Source of the DNA: Gemmatimonadota bacterium | Lineage (GTDB): Bacteria > Gemmatimonadota > Gemmatimonadetes > Longimicrobiales > Gaopeijiaceae | DNA length: 61,237 nt | Assembly: GCA_012960225.1 (NCBI GenBank) | Contig: DUBS01000052.1 | Span: 5,362 to 66,598 of the forward strand | Direction: 5' to 3' | Shown: one piece after another, positions 28,413-38,409 of the stretch | Numbering within the stretch: the stretch's first letter is position 1 | Layout of the letters: every line of letters begins with the position of its first letter | The notes under the pieces: generated by a model | What the model was told of the DNA's origin: nothing | Seen by the model: the letters and a program-made list of their open reading frames with translations, nothing else | The model's database searches: none | Made by a program: the position numbers and the translations under genes

Positions 28413-29111
28413 CTACAACAGGGTCAACCGATGTGCGAGATCTACAATGGCCTGTACCTGTTCCTCAAACGCCAAACCTGTCGTATCGAGTTCGATAGCA
28501 CCTTGCGCCTTCTTGAGTGGCGAAATTGCGCGCTGGCTATCCGATTGGTCCCGTGTATCAAGGGTCCTTGCTTGCTGGGCAAGCCCAAGATCATCAGGGG
28601 AATCCTCCCCTACTTCTCTTAAACGTCGCATCGCCCGTTCCTCCAAGTCAGCAATCAAGTAGATCTTGAGCTCAGCATGAGGGAAAACCACGGTCCCCAT
28701 ATCTCGGCCGTCCGCAACTAACCGTCCATCTTCCCCAGCTCTTCTTTGTAATCCCAAGATGCTTTGTCGGGAGGCTGGTAAGCTGGCCACAAAGGAAACG
28801 CGATCCGTAACCCCAGGAGTCCGAAGCTCGATATCTACCGCCTCACCTTCTATCAGGACCTGGAAACCATTTTCAGATGTTTCCAGGTCGATATCTAGGT
28901 TGGTGAATCCTTGCTCACTGAGGTTTTTCCAGTCTGCCTCTACTACACTAGATCTAAGAAGTCCGAGGGTTAATGCCCTGTATAGAGCTCCCGAATCCAG
29001 ATGACGAAAGTCCAATCTTTTGGCTACAGCTTTCGCCGTACTAGATTTTCCAGACCCGGCGGGACCATCCAGCGTAATAATCGGTCCCTCGTGTCTGGAA
29101 TCAGCTATCAT
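28413..29111 (-). CDS. cmk: Cytidylate kinase
   Basis: The product of about 232 residues phosphorylates CMP/dCMP. It has a P-loop (TLDGPAGSGKSSTAKAVAKRL), LDSGALYRALT, and the signature DGRDMGTVVFPHAELKIYLIAD. The LID arginines are in ERAMRRLRE. ATG at 29111 is the likely start; an in-frame TTG at 29117 overlaps the aroA stop by four bases and is also possible. It lies just upstream of rpsA, a common cmk-rpsA arrangement. Confidence 0.94.
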   Translation of the reverse strand: MIADSRHEGPIITLDGPAGSGKSSTAKAVAKRLDFRHLDSGALYRALTLGLLRSSVVEADWKNLSEQGFTNLDIDLETSENGFQVLIEGEAVDIELRTPGVTDRVSFVASLPASRQSILGLQRRAGEDGRLVADGRDMGTVVFPHAELKIYLIADLEERAMRRLREVGEDSPDDLGLAQQARTLDTRDQSDSQRAISPLKKAQGAIELDTTGLAFEEQVQAIVDLAHRLTLL

Positions 29112-29113
29112 AC

Positions 29114-30400
29114 TCAAGCGGCTTGGGTGAGCTTATCAAGAAGTTCCCAGAATCCTGGAAAGCTGATATCTGAGAGTGTTGGATCATCAATCTCAATATG
29201 AGCTCCCCTTAGCTTTGCGAGTACACCGAATGCCATAGCGATCCGATGATCACCGAATGCTCGGATTCGTCCCTTCAATGGACGTCTTGTTCCTTCGATT
29301 TCAAGTCCGTCCTCATGTTCGACAACTTCCACTCCCAGTGTCTGGAGGTTATACACTAACGAGTGAATCCGATCTGACTCTTTGAATCTAAGCTCACCGG
29401 CACCACGGATAGTTGTTCTTCCCTCTGAACAGGCACCCATTACGGCAATGATCGGAAGTTCATCTATAACAGCCGGGACCTCTTCTGCGTCCACCACAGT
29501 AGAGTGCAGCTCTGAGGGATTAGCTGTTATTAAACCTCTCGGCTCACAAGTATTCCCTGAGCCAGTCTCCTCGATCGTCAAATCAATTCCCATTCGGGAA
29601 AACACATCGAGGAATCCAGTACGAGTGCGATTAAGGCTAACGTTATCTATGGTGACTGGGACACCAGCGCCCCCGAGGGCGGCGAAGGCGATAACGAATG
29701 CGGCAGAGGACACATCCCCTGGAACTGAAAAGTCGAGGGGAGCAACAATGTCAGGGGGGTTATTGAGTTCTAGTTGATGACCACTTGGTATGTTTCGAAT
29801 CGAAATTGGAGCCCCTATCTCACTGAATAGACGCTCAGTGTGATCTCGAGACTGTCGCGCTTCTGTAACCATTACTTTGGTGCGCCCTACGAGACCAGCC
29901 AAGAGAATTGAACTCTTTACCTGCGCGCTAGGTACTGGGCTCATCCAATCGATCGAGCGAAGTGGACCAGAGCGATCAACTCGGATAGGCATACATCCCT
30001 CTTCGCATAAGTGTTCTAACCGTGCTCCCATCGCACGGAGAGGGTTGCAGACTCTACGCATTGGGCGAGACTGTAGGGAAACGTCACCCACCAAGGTGGC
30101 TTCAATTTGACTACCAGCGAGGACCCCGAGAAGAAGACGGGCTCCTGTTCCGCTATTACCCAAATCCAGATCCTGCAAGGGCGATCTCAGACCATCCGAC
30201 CCTACCCCGGTAATGCATAATTCACTCCTATCTGACGGGATCCTCGGAAGTGCCACGCCCAGCAGGCGGAGAGCTTGAGCAGTCGCTTCGACGTCACCAC
30301 CATGTAGGAGTCCTCTCAAACGGCTTTCACCCGAGGCAAGCGCAGCTAGGATCAGGACTCTTTGGGTGATTGATTTATCACCTGGGACGTGGACTTTCAC
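29114..30400 (-). CDS. aroA: 3-phosphoshikimate 1-carboxyvinyltransferase (EPSP synthase)
   Basis: The 428-residue enzyme of the shikimate pathway has PGDKSITQRVLILAALA near the start, LGNSGTGARLLLGVLAG near residue 80, and RFKESDRIHSL and DHRIAMAFGVLA near the end. The start is GTG at 30400. The N-terminus is short, beginning directly with the KVHVPGDKS strand. It is followed with an overlap by cmk, an order also seen in other bacteria. Confidence 0.95.
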   Translation of the reverse strand: MKVHVPGDKSITQRVLILAALASGESRLRGLLHGGDVEATAQALRLLGVALPRIPSDRSELCITGVGSDGLRSPLQDLDLGNSGTGARLLLGVLAGSQIEATLVGDVSLQSRPMRRVCNPLRAMGARLEHLCEEGCMPIRVDRSGPLRSIDWMSPVPSAQVKSSILLAGLVGRTKVMVTEARQSRDHTERLFSEIGAPISIRNIPSGHQLELNNPPDIVAPLDFSVPGDVSSAAFVIAFAALGGAGVPVTIDNVSLNRTRTGFLDVFSRMGIDLTIEETGSGNTCEPRGLITANPSELHSTVVDAEEVPAVIDELPIIAVMGACSEGRTTIRGAGELRFKESDRIHSLVYNLQTLGVEVVEHEDGLEIEGTRRPLKGRIRAFGDHRIAMAFGVLAKLRGAHIEIDDPTLSDISFPGFWELLDKLTQAA

Positions 30401-30505
30401 GGAATCAGAATCCTTTTGAGTCTTATTGTCACCGTGAAGTTGTTCCTTTACCTCTGGCGCACGCCCAGTTTGCCAAAGCGGCTTATTAGGGTTCTAAATG
30501 TTCGA

Positions 30506-31441
30506 TCACGAATCTGTCTCACTTAGAGAGCTGTTATCGTAATCCACCTCTAAACTGAGGCCGTCATGGGCAATCGTAGCTCCAGGGAAAATTGCGTTGG
30601 CCTCATTCTTTAATATCCCGGGATCTTCCGAATATCTTGCCGATAAGTGAGTGAGGATTAGTGAGCGCACATCACATTCCTTGGCGAGACGTGCTGCTTC
30701 GGCCGCTGTACTGTGGAATGTCTCTCGGGCCCTGTCCTGCTCCTCATCACCGAATGTAGCCTCATGTATTAAGATGTCGGCCCCTCTCGCGCACTCTAAT
30801 GTCGTCTCGCATGGGCGAGTATCCCCAGTATATACAACTCTGCGCCCGGGCCTAGATTCTCCCACCAGATCGTCAGCGTGTATGACGCGCCCGTTGATCT
30901 CAACATCCTCTCCACGGTGCATTTTCCCGAAAAGTGGGCCCTCTGGGATCCCGAATTGCCTCGCCTTCTCCACATCAAATCGCCCTAGGCGTTGATCCTC
31001 AACTAAACACCAACCCACAGCGTTATTTCCATGATTCACCGGGAATGCTAGAACCTGATAGCTCTCACATTTCAATCCTTCTCCGGGCCGTACGCCCTTG
31101 ATTTCCACGGGGAACTTCTCACGCTCGACTCCTAGCCGGACTGCATCTCGTAAAATTCGCTCCGAACCCACTGGACCGAAGAGGGAAATCGGTTCTGTCC
31201 TACCCTGAAGGGCCATAGTTCGTAAGAGCCCGGTTACTCCCAGAAAATGATCCGCATGGAGATGTGTAATGAATATCCATTTGACCGAAAAGCCCGTCCC
31301 GAAACGCATCATTTGGCGCTGTGTTCCTTCACCACAGTCAAAGAGAAATAGGTCCCCCTCACGCTGGACCGCGATCGAACTCACATTACGTCCGACTGTA
31401 GGCCGGGACGCCGCAGTTCCTAAGAAGGTAATCCGGATCAT
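30506..31441 (-). CDS. rnz: Ribonuclease Z
   Basis: The 311-residue metallo-beta-lactamase-fold endonuclease processes tRNA 3' ends. Motifs are MIRITFLGTAASRPT, DCGEGTQRQMM, the zinc ligands THLHADHFLG, PVNHGNNAVGW, YTGDTRPC and ILTHLSARYSE. This cell needs it: tRNA-Leu and tmRNA here do not encode CCA, and RNase Z normally matures such 3' ends. It is separated from aroA by about 105 bases with no gene. Confidence 0.94.
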   Translation of the reverse strand: MIRITFLGTAASRPTVGRNVSSIAVQREGDLFLFDCGEGTQRQMMRFGTGFSVKWIFITHLHADHFLGVTGLLRTMALQGRTEPISLFGPVGSERILRDAVRLGVEREKFPVEIKGVRPGEGLKCESYQVLAFPVNHGNNAVGWCLVEDQRLGRFDVEKARQFGIPEGPLFGKMHRGEDVEINGRVIHADDLVGESRPGRRVVYTGDTRPCETTLECARGADILIHEATFGDEEQDRARETFHSTAAEAARLAKECDVRSLILTHLSARYSEDPGILKNEANAIFPGATIAHDGLSLEVDYDNSSLSETDS

Positions 31442-31474
31442 TGAATCAGATTTTAGGGGCTCAAGGTATCGTGT

Positions 31475-33538
31475 TCACCACAAACGTATTTGAATCTGGA
31501 AGGTACGACCCGGCTGCGGGAGTCCGCATTGGTCGTAAACAGAAGCGTCAGTAGCATTCCTCAGGCCTACCCCTGCCTCTACCCGTGCCAAGCTTGAACC
31601 TGAATGAAACCTAAAGAAACCGCGTAATCGCAGGTCAAGCATCCCGCTGTCAGGCAATCTCTGGAGGCCACGTCTTTCTGGATTCTCGCACATCTGGCTA
31701 CTCATAACACGCAGATTACCTGAAGCACGAAAAATATCTCCCAAAGGGGTTTCCAATCCCACTCGGCCAACAATGATCGGCTCATACTCCAACTGTACGC
31801 GTGCTCCATCCTGACCAATACCAGTTACGTCCTGAATCGTTACATCTCCAGAGAGTGTTGCTAGGCCCATCGTACGAACTGCGAGAAACTCCAACCCAAG
31901 ACTTTTGATTCGTTCATGATTAATGCGTTTGAACCTCGGAATACGATCGATTCCTACGACGGATGACCGCACAATTCCATTCTCTAGGTGTTGATAAAAT
32001 CCCACCACTTGGATGGACGAGTCATTGGTGCCGAGAGTCAGCCCGGCCTCCGAACCAAATAGGGTTTCCGCTCTGAGGTTTGGATTCGGCACGAATCGTC
32101 CTAATGCTTCCGAATACAGTTCTCTGAGCGACGGGAAGCGGGATCTACGACTGAAATTAGCATGTAAGACAAGGCCGTCTTGAATTAACGAACTGATGCC
32201 TGCCCGAAACCCAAAATCACTGAGTCCGTCCAATGGGGGCTTGTCACCACTCTTGGGAGTATCGCTCCCATCAAGGGCCACTCCTAAAGAGAATCGAGTC
32301 GCATCTCGATTACCAACTCTCCATTCTGATTCTATTCCCAAGCCCCATAGACGCTGGCGGTAGCTCGCAACGTTACCTCCATTCAAGACCTCATCCCTTC
32401 CCACTTGGGAAAAAGTGAAGGCCGAACGCAAATCTCCACGCGTACCTAGAGTGTGACCTCCCTTTGCACGAAGCGTCATCGTCCGATCATCGGCTTCCTC
32501 TCCTCCATTCACCGTGCTAAAAGACTCCGTTTCATATCGGTCGATTTGACTCGAACCCGCGTCGAGTCCGAAGTTCAACTCGAAACTTCTGACGCCACTG
32601 TTTGTCTCGTGCTCCCCACTTCCTCCTGAGAGGGCGATCAAAGCACGGTTCTGCTCAGGGTACCTCCAGAATCTAGGACTATCCTGGTGGGCTTCTGGTG
32701 GCACTCCTCGGTCGAGGTCATAGACCGAGGTGGTCAAGGCTGCCCATCCACCACCTTCGTTCATATAACGAGCAGCGAGATAGCCGTCTGAACGACGCGA
32801 GTCACTATTCAACCTCAGGCCGTCAAAGTTTACCAAGTACTCGCTACGAAGCTCTGTATCGTCGCTAGCCGCTGAGGGCAGAAGTACCCCTTTATTGGCC
32901 CGGTGCCCAGCCCCAGCCCTGACCATAAGGTGAGCATTCCCTATCTCAATCCTTCTTGCCGTGGCAGCTGACAAGCTTGTCCCTCCGGTCTCCTCCAGTG
33001 AAAGTGCGATGGAGACCGGTGCTTCTGGGCCAGGGCGCGAGGGCCCGCGAGCAATATCTACCTCTATGACTCCACCAATCGTATTAGGTCCGTGCAGGAC
33101 TGACGACGAACCTCTCACCACCCTGATACTTTGAGCCCCAGTCATGGGGACAATCGACATGTCACTCCTGTGATCCCAGCCAATGGTAATAGGAATCCCA
33201 TCGATGAATACTCCAATTTGCCGTTCTTCAGAACCTCTGAGTGTTGGTTGCGATTCGCCACGACTATTCTTCCGAACCACGATCAGAGGCATTGCCCGAA
33301 GCACCTCTTCCATAGAAGGAGCTGGCAAGGCACCCAGGGAGTCGAGTTCGAGGATCACCGCACTCGCCCCTCCTGTTGTGAGCACAGGACGGGCAACTCG
33401 GACAGTTATACCCGGCAGATCATATCCAGTCGAAACGATGGATGAATCGACTTGGATCGTGTCTCGGACATCTTGGGCTACTCCAGCAAATGGAAGCCAG
33501 ATACAGATGAACAGGACAAGTTGATGACAAATTCTCAT
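31475..33538 (-). CDS. TonB-dependent outer-membrane receptor
   Basis: The product of about 687 residues starts at ATG 33538, giving a signal peptide (MRICHQLVLFICIWLPFAGVAQ); an upstream frame start at 33577 adds 13 unlikely residues. The plug domain is at about 45-160, with PSMEEVLRAMPLIVVRKNSRGESQPTLRGSEERQIGVFIDGIPI and VRVVRGSSSVLHGPNTIGGVIEV. A 22-strand-type barrel follows, ending in aromatic FQIQIRLW. It imports a large ligand such as siderophore, vitamin or metal complex; which one is not evident. No TonB/ExbB or ABC genes adjoin it. Confidence 0.9.
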   Translation of the reverse strand: MRICHQLVLFICIWLPFAGVAQDVRDTIQVDSSIVSTGYDLPGITVRVARPVLTTGGASAVILELDSLGALPAPSMEEVLRAMPLIVVRKNSRGESQPTLRGSEERQIGVFIDGIPITIGWDHRSDMSIVPMTGAQSIRVVRGSSSVLHGPNTIGGVIEVDIARGPSRPGPEAPVSIALSLEETGGTSLSAATARRIEIGNAHLMVRAGAGHRANKGVLLPSAASDDTELRSEYLVNFDGLRLNSDSRRSDGYLAARYMNEGGGWAALTTSVYDLDRGVPPEAHQDSPRFWRYPEQNRALIALSGGSGEHETNSGVRSFELNFGLDAGSSQIDRYETESFSTVNGGEEADDRTMTLRAKGGHTLGTRGDLRSAFTFSQVGRDEVLNGGNVASYRQRLWGLGIESEWRVGNRDATRFSLGVALDGSDTPKSGDKPPLDGLSDFGFRAGISSLIQDGLVLHANFSRRSRFPSLRELYSEALGRFVPNPNLRAETLFGSEAGLTLGTNDSSIQVVGFYQHLENGIVRSSVVGIDRIPRFKRINHERIKSLGLEFLAVRTMGLATLSGDVTIQDVTGIGQDGARVQLEYEPIIVGRVGLETPLGDIFRASGNLRVMSSQMCENPERRGLQRLPDSGMLDLRLRGFFRFHSGSSLARVEAGVGLRNATDASVYDQCGLPQPGRTFQIQIRLW

Positions 33539-33623
33539 GAATGCTGGCTCAGGGTAGTACTTCCTATCACGAACCATCTGTATGGCAGATCGCCCTGATT
33601 GTTCCGGCTTAGTTCAGGGGCGC

Positions 33624-33652
33624 TAAAGAACTACTAGAGATGCAGTTCTTTA
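33624..33652. repeat. 9-bp inverted repeat in divergent intergenic region
   Basis: TAAAGAACT (33624-33632) and AGTTCTTTA (33644-33652) form a perfect inverted repeat with an 11-base spacer, 86 bases before the TonB receptor start and 95 before the aminotransferase start. It could be an operator or a hairpin. A second small repeat (CTTCTT-CTGAT-AAGAAG) follows at about 33668-33684. Confidence 0.5.
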
Positions 33653-33746
33653 TGACAGCGCAGTTCCTTCTTCTGATAAGAAGTGTTGGACAGAGTCGAT
33701 CCCTCACAATATCGTGAAGTAAATTGATCAAGTTCTCGGAGGAATT

Positions 33747-35054
33747 ATGCAAAGCCGTCGGAGTTTTTTGGGTACGGTCTCAGTCCCAGCAGCAGCAGCT
33801 CTGGGCTTATCAATTCGACCGGTAGAGCTACGTGCAATGGCCCACGACATAGCGGAGAACCTACGCAAGCATCCCGGGACCGCTTCGGCGCTAGCAGCTG
33901 ATGAGGACTTCTGGTTTGAGGTTGCTCAAGCTTTCACGGTCGACCGCACTTTGGTCAACCTCAATAACGGTGGTGTAAGTCCTGCTCCATCCTTGGTGCA
34001 GGATGCAATGAAGAGGCACCTGGATTTCTCTAACCTGGCACCTACGTACACTATGTGGCAGGTGCTTGAACCTCAGCGAGAAGGCGTACGTGCCCGAATG
34101 GCACGACAATGGGGAGTCGATTCAGAAGAAATCGCGTTCACTAGAAACTCCTCTGAGAGTTTGCAGGCAGTGCAGTTTGGAATTGACCTGCGGCGTGGTG
34201 ACGAAGTCCTAACTACAACGCAGGATTACGGTCGCATGATTACGACCTTCAGGCAGCGTGTCCGACGAGAAGGGATCGTGCTCAATCAGATTCAAATCCC
34301 AGTACCCGCGGAAGATCCGAAGGAGATAGTCCGGCTATTTGCGGAAGCGATCACGCCTCGCACAAGGGCAATCCTAGCCTGTCACATGATCAACCTCACC
34401 GGCCAAATTTTGCCGGTCACTGAGTTGAATGCACTGGCTCGGCAGCACGGTATCCCATTAATCATCGATGGTGCACACGCACTAGCTCACTTTGACTTTT
34501 CACTGGCTGAGCTAGATGTGGATAACTATTCAACTAGCCTTCATAAATGGCTCTTTGCACCTCACGGGACTGGATTGCTTTATGTACGACGTGAGAAGAT
34601 TCCGGATATATGGCCGTTAATGGCAGCACCTGAGCGGATGGATACCGATATCCGGAAATTCGAAGAGATCGGGACACACCCTGCAGCTAATTACCTGGCT
34701 ATAGGAGAAGCGCTCACATTCCATCAGGGATTAGGACCGAAGCGGAAAGAAGAGCGATTGATATACCTCAGGAATTATTGGGCTGAACAGCTTCTTAAGA
34801 ATGACAATGTGCGACTTCATACAAGTCTTAAGCCCGGTTTCGCTTGCGGAATCGCTTGTGTGCAGATTGAGGGGGTCGAAACTAATGATCTCCGAGATTA
34901 CCTATGGAATGACCATAGGATCATAAGTGTTGCGATCAATCACTCTGAATTCCAAGGTCTCCGGGTTAGCCCGAGCGTCTATACGACGCTTCCTGAGTTA
35001 GACCGGTTCATCGACATAGTCGATGGGGTCGCCAGGAGAGGTCTACCCTCGTAG
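33747..35054 (+). CDS. Tat-exported class V aminotransferase (isopenicillin-N-epimerase-like)
   Basis: The 435-residue PLP enzyme carries an N-terminal twin-arginine signal (SRRSFLGTVSVPAAAALGLS), which implies a folded periplasmic enzyme. The body has NLNNGGVSPAP, ITFTRN-like AFTRNSSESLQ, IIDGAHALAHFDF (Asp and His contacting PLP) and STSLHKWLFAPHGTGLLYV with the Schiff-base Lys267. GGAGG six bases before the ATG supports the start. Related proteins are cysteine desulfurase-like or epimerase-like; the substrate is unknown. First plus-strand gene of the window, divergent from the TonB receptor. Confidence 0.88.
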   Translation: MQSRRSFLGTVSVPAAAALGLSIRPVELRAMAHDIAENLRKHPGTASALAADEDFWFEVAQAFTVDRTLVNLNNGGVSPAPSLVQDAMKRHLDFSNLAPTYTMWQVLEPQREGVRARMARQWGVDSEEIAFTRNSSESLQAVQFGIDLRRGDEVLTTTQDYGRMITTFRQRVRREGIVLNQIQIPVPAEDPKEIVRLFAEAITPRTRAILACHMINLTGQILPVTELNALARQHGIPLIIDGAHALAHFDFSLAELDVDNYSTSLHKWLFAPHGTGLLYVRREKIPDIWPLMAAPERMDTDIRKFEEIGTHPAANYLAIGEALTFHQGLGPKRKEERLIYLRNYWAEQLLKNDNVRLHTSLKPGFACGIACVQIEGVETNDLRDYLWNDHRIISVAINHSEFQGLRVSPSVYTTLPELDRFIDIVDGVARRGLPS

Positions 35055-35058
35055 GTCT

Positions 35059-35074
35059 GGAGAACTAGTTCTCC
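35059..35074. terminator. Palindromic hairpin between convergent genes, probable bidirectional terminator
   Basis: GGAGAACTAGTTCTCC is a perfect 16-base palindrome in the 26-base gap between the aminotransferase stop (35054) and the convergent propeller gene stop (35081). It is followed by TTTA on the plus strand. The position suggests shared transcription termination, although the U-tract is weak. Confidence 0.55.
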
Positions 35075-35080
35075 TTTAGG

Positions 35081-38000
35081 CTATGAGATAATCGGTGGCA
35101 GGCCCTGTTCAGCCAGGACCTGATTGAACCTTGCCAAGTCAGATGCAGCAATTTCAGCCCAACGCAGCAAACTGTCCGTAACACGCTGTCTGTAGATAGT
35201 ACGGATCTCTAACATCTGATTGGTAGGACGATTATCCGAACCAGATGAGTACCCACTCAAGCTGGAAAGTTTAGCCCACAGTTGACGCGGCCAGCGGATG
35301 CTGTCCTGTCGTGCTGAGCCACCGGTTAAACGGAGGTCAAATAACCCCATCTCTAGCTCAATTAAGAGCTGGTCCAACATTTCTCCCGCGCTCACAATGT
35401 CACTGTTACCAGGATCTCCAGCTAGTCGGTCCTTGAGGTCTTCTAGGCTTTTCCTTGTCCATTCGATGCGATCGATAACTGCACCGGTCGAATCACTTAA
35501 TTCTCGCAATTCCAGTTGTAGGTTAAGCTGGGCCTCCATATCTGAAGCGCTCGCACTTGATTCAGGGTCTTGGAGTACCTCAAGCCACACAGATTGCTCT
35601 TCGTGCCCCGCAAGTACGAGGGTTACTCGGTAAAGTCCTGGGACAGCAAGTGGGCGGACCACTCCACCATCAGGAGGAGGCCTCCAACCTGAGGGGCCAA
35701 CTTCCCGGTGGCTGTGCTCCAGTGGACGCGTCCGCAGACGAGGTGCGCTAGACGACTCATAGCGCAGGTCCCAAAACACTCGGTTTAGACCGCCAGTACC
35801 TATAGTAGATAGCGTCCGGACGTGCTCACCTGATTCAGTGGTTATGATTACTTGGGCGCCGCTTTCAGTGCCTTGGCCAAGATAAAAGTTGAGTGACGCA
35901 CCAAAAGTAGGATTTTCCCCAGCAGCAGGATCATCCGGCTGACTATTTTTTCCTTCACGCGGTAGGAACCTGTACGCAGGTCTTGGCTGGAAGAGATGAA
36001 GGTCACTGGCTAACACTTGATCTGTGAGCTGCTGAATAGGGGTGATGTCATCCAGAATCCAAAATCCCCTTCCGTACGTTCCTACAACTAAGTCATTGAA
36101 GTGGGTTTGTACTGTCATCCAGTAAGCAGGCGCATGTGGTAGATCGCCCTGGAGGGGGAGCCAAGATATCCCATCATTGAATGACACAAGAACAGAATTT
36201 TCTGTTCCCAAGTATAGCAGGCCGGGGCGAGTCGGATCCTCTCGGACCACATGAGCATAGCTGAATACACTTCGCGGTATGTCACGTGCTAGAGACTGCC
36301 ATGACTGTCCATAATCTTCGGTCTTGTAGACAAAAGGATCAGTGTTGCCCAGCTGGTGAAAGTCGACTGTTAGATAGGCAGCTCCAGCGTCGAAACGGGA
36401 AGGTTCTATGTTGCTCACAGTTCCCCAAGGGGGCAGGTCTGGAATGTTCTGGGTCACGTTTTCCCATGTGTTACCACCATCGCGAGTCAGATGTACGAGC
36501 CCATCGTTCGATCCGGTCCAAATCAGCCCCCGCTCTATCGGTGATTCTGCTATAGCGAAAAGCACAGATGCGTAAACCGGGCTCACGTCTTCGGTGGTAA
36601 GTCCACCAGTCTGCTGCTGCTTGGTCGTATCATTCCGAGTCAGGTCAGGACTAATCACGCTCCAGCTTTGCCCACCATCAGTAGTCATATGTACGTGCTG
36701 ACTACCAGCGTAAACCATCTCGTGGTCGTGTGGCGAAATGTGTACCGGGAAAGTCCACTGGAACCGATACCTTATCTGATTAGCAGGCCAACCCTCTGGA
36801 TTGTCTGGCCATACACTTACAGTACGTGTGATTCCAGTCGAAATTTCATGTCGATCAAGAATGCCTTCATAGCAACCAGACCAGACCACATCATTCGTAA
36901 CTGTGTCCGGCACCGCAAATCCCGATTCACATCCGCCAATTGAGCCCCAAGCACCGATGGGAATGGAACCTCCAGATAGGGTATTAGAAGGTCCCATCGT
37001 AGAGGGTCCGTCCTGTCTATTCCCGAAGAGATTGTAGGGCACCTTAGTATCCGTATAGACATGGTACATTTGCGCGATCGGGAGCAATGGTCGATACCAG
37101 GTCCGACCCCTGTTCGTTGAAATCTTCACGCCCTGGTCATTCCCAACGATCATGCGATCAGGAGCCAAGGGGTCAATCCACATGTCGTGGTTATCCCCTC
37201 CTCCCTCACTGCTAAAGGTGATCCCGCCATCAAGTGATCTTGTATGCTGGGTAGACATAAAATGAACCTCATCAGCATCATCCGGAGCAGCATGTAATCG
37301 GCTGTAGTACAGGGGCCGCTGAGCGAGCGCATGGTCACCATTTACCATTCGCCAAGAACCACCTCCATCATCCGAACGCCAGAGCGTACCTTCGTGATCC
37401 ACTAAGGGCTCGTATTCGCGATTCGAATTTGTCTCGATGAGAGCATAAACACGGTCCGGATCTGCAGGGGACATCCCTAGTCCTATCTTGCCCAAAGTTC
37501 CCCTTGGGAGACCATTGCCTTCCAATCTCTCCCAGTTATCGCCACCGTCTCGACTCATCCAGAGTCCACTTTCCTCACCTCCACTCTTACGGCCCCATGT
37601 CCAGATCTGCATCTGCCATGTGGCAGCGAACATGATCCTCGGATTGGCCGGATTCATGACGACATCAATCGCCCCCGAGTTTTCACCTGAAAAGAGGGTG
37701 CGCTCCCAAGTCACACCTCCATCGATTGTTTTGAACAACCCACGTTGCTCTTGGGGTCCGTACATATGACCAGCAGCTGCAACAAAGGCGATGTCGGGGT
37801 CCTCAGGATGTACGACAATACGACCAATGCGTCCGCTCTCGGACAGTCCAACATGTGCCCAATGTTCTCCTCCGTCGGTGGAGCGGTATACGCCATTCCC
37901 GATTGATACATTTGATCTAATGAACGCTTCACCAGTTCCAGCCCAAACCACATTCGGATCAGAAGGGGCGATTGCCAGTGCCCCGATTGATTGAGCCTCT

Positions 38001-38287
38001 TGGTCATCAAAAAGTGGACTCCATGAATGACCCCCGTCCTCACTCTTGAAGACTCCGCCCGAAGCTGCTCCAAAGTAATAGACATTTGGATTCCCAGGCT
38101 CACCCACCACCGCGCTAACCCGATTCCCTACTGGGCCCACATAGCGGAAATCTGAGTTTTCGAAAAATCCTGTCGGAAGATCCTCAAGGCTTTGCATAGC
38201 GTGTGTTTCTGAAACGCTGATGCTACTAACCACTAAGGTGCTTAGTAGCGCGACAAGGCGTGGATAATAGTCCGCTGAAGAAAGCAT
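35081..38287 (-). CDS. Large secreted Asp-box propeller protein (VPS10/sortilin-like 'glycosyl hydrolase')
   Basis: The 1068-residue protein has a hydrophobic N-terminal export signal (RLVALLSTLVVSSISVSETHA). About ten Asp-box/BNR motifs follow across residues 80-700 (SEDGGHSW, STDGGEHW, TIDGGVTW, SRDGGDNW, TTDGGQSW, TRDGGNTW, TEDYGQSW), which form one or two beta-propellers. The C-terminal 300 residues hold an immunoglobulin-like strand region and a helical tail. Database entries often call this family glycosyl hydrolase or VPS10-domain protein, but no catalytic residues are demonstrable. It is a paralogue of the product of 57432-60485. GGAG six bases before the ATG supports the start. Confidence 0.85.
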   Translation of the reverse strand: MLSSADYYPRLVALLSTLVVSSISVSETHAMQSLEDLPTGFFENSDFRYVGPVGNRVSAVVGEPGNPNVYYFGAASGGVFKSEDGGHSWSPLFDDQEAQSIGALAIAPSDPNVVWAGTGEAFIRSNVSIGNGVYRSTDGGEHWAHVGLSESGRIGRIVVHPEDPDIAFVAAAGHMYGPQEQRGLFKTIDGGVTWERTLFSGENSGAIDVVMNPANPRIMFAATWQMQIWTWGRKSGGEESGLWMSRDGGDNWERLEGNGLPRGTLGKIGLGMSPADPDRVYALIETNSNREYEPLVDHEGTLWRSDDGGGSWRMVNGDHALAQRPLYYSRLHAAPDDADEVHFMSTQHTRSLDGGITFSSEGGGDNHDMWIDPLAPDRMIVGNDQGVKISTNRGRTWYRPLLPIAQMYHVYTDTKVPYNLFGNRQDGPSTMGPSNTLSGGSIPIGAWGSIGGCESGFAVPDTVTNDVVWSGCYEGILDRHEISTGITRTVSVWPDNPEGWPANQIRYRFQWTFPVHISPHDHEMVYAGSQHVHMTTDGGQSWSVISPDLTRNDTTKQQQTGGLTTEDVSPVYASVLFAIAESPIERGLIWTGSNDGLVHLTRDGGNTWENVTQNIPDLPPWGTVSNIEPSRFDAGAAYLTVDFHQLGNTDPFVYKTEDYGQSWQSLARDIPRSVFSYAHVVREDPTRPGLLYLGTENSVLVSFNDGISWLPLQGDLPHAPAYWMTVQTHFNDLVVGTYGRGFWILDDITPIQQLTDQVLASDLHLFQPRPAYRFLPREGKNSQPDDPAAGENPTFGASLNFYLGQGTESGAQVIITTESGEHVRTLSTIGTGGLNRVFWDLRYESSSAPRLRTRPLEHSHREVGPSGWRPPPDGGVVRPLAVPGLYRVTLVLAGHEEQSVWLEVLQDPESSASASDMEAQLNLQLELRELSDSTGAVIDRIEWTRKSLEDLKDRLAGDPGNSDIVSAGEMLDQLLIELEMGLFDLRLTGGSARQDSIRWPRQLWAKLSSLSGYSSGSDNRPTNQMLEIRTIYRQRVTDSLLRWAEIAASDLARFNQVLAEQGLPPIIS

Positions 38288-38368
38288 GCCCGACTCCGGA
38301 AACTTTGGTTAGGGTATAGGTCGTATAGCGAGGGGACAGCAAAGGTAGAGGAGACACATTACGTGAGA

Positions 38369-38385
38369 AAGCAAGCTGCTTGCTT
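38369..38385. promoter_or_regulatory. 17-bp near-perfect palindrome, possible operator
   Basis: AAGCAAGC-T-GCTTGCTT is a perfect eight-base inverted repeat around one central T. It lies in the 240-base divergent region between the propeller gene (start 38287) and msrP (start 38528). The size and symmetry resemble a dimeric repressor site; no regulator gene is adjacent. Confidence 0.45.
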
Positions 38386-38409
38386 CTGCTGTCTGAACTT
38401 CTGTAGACC

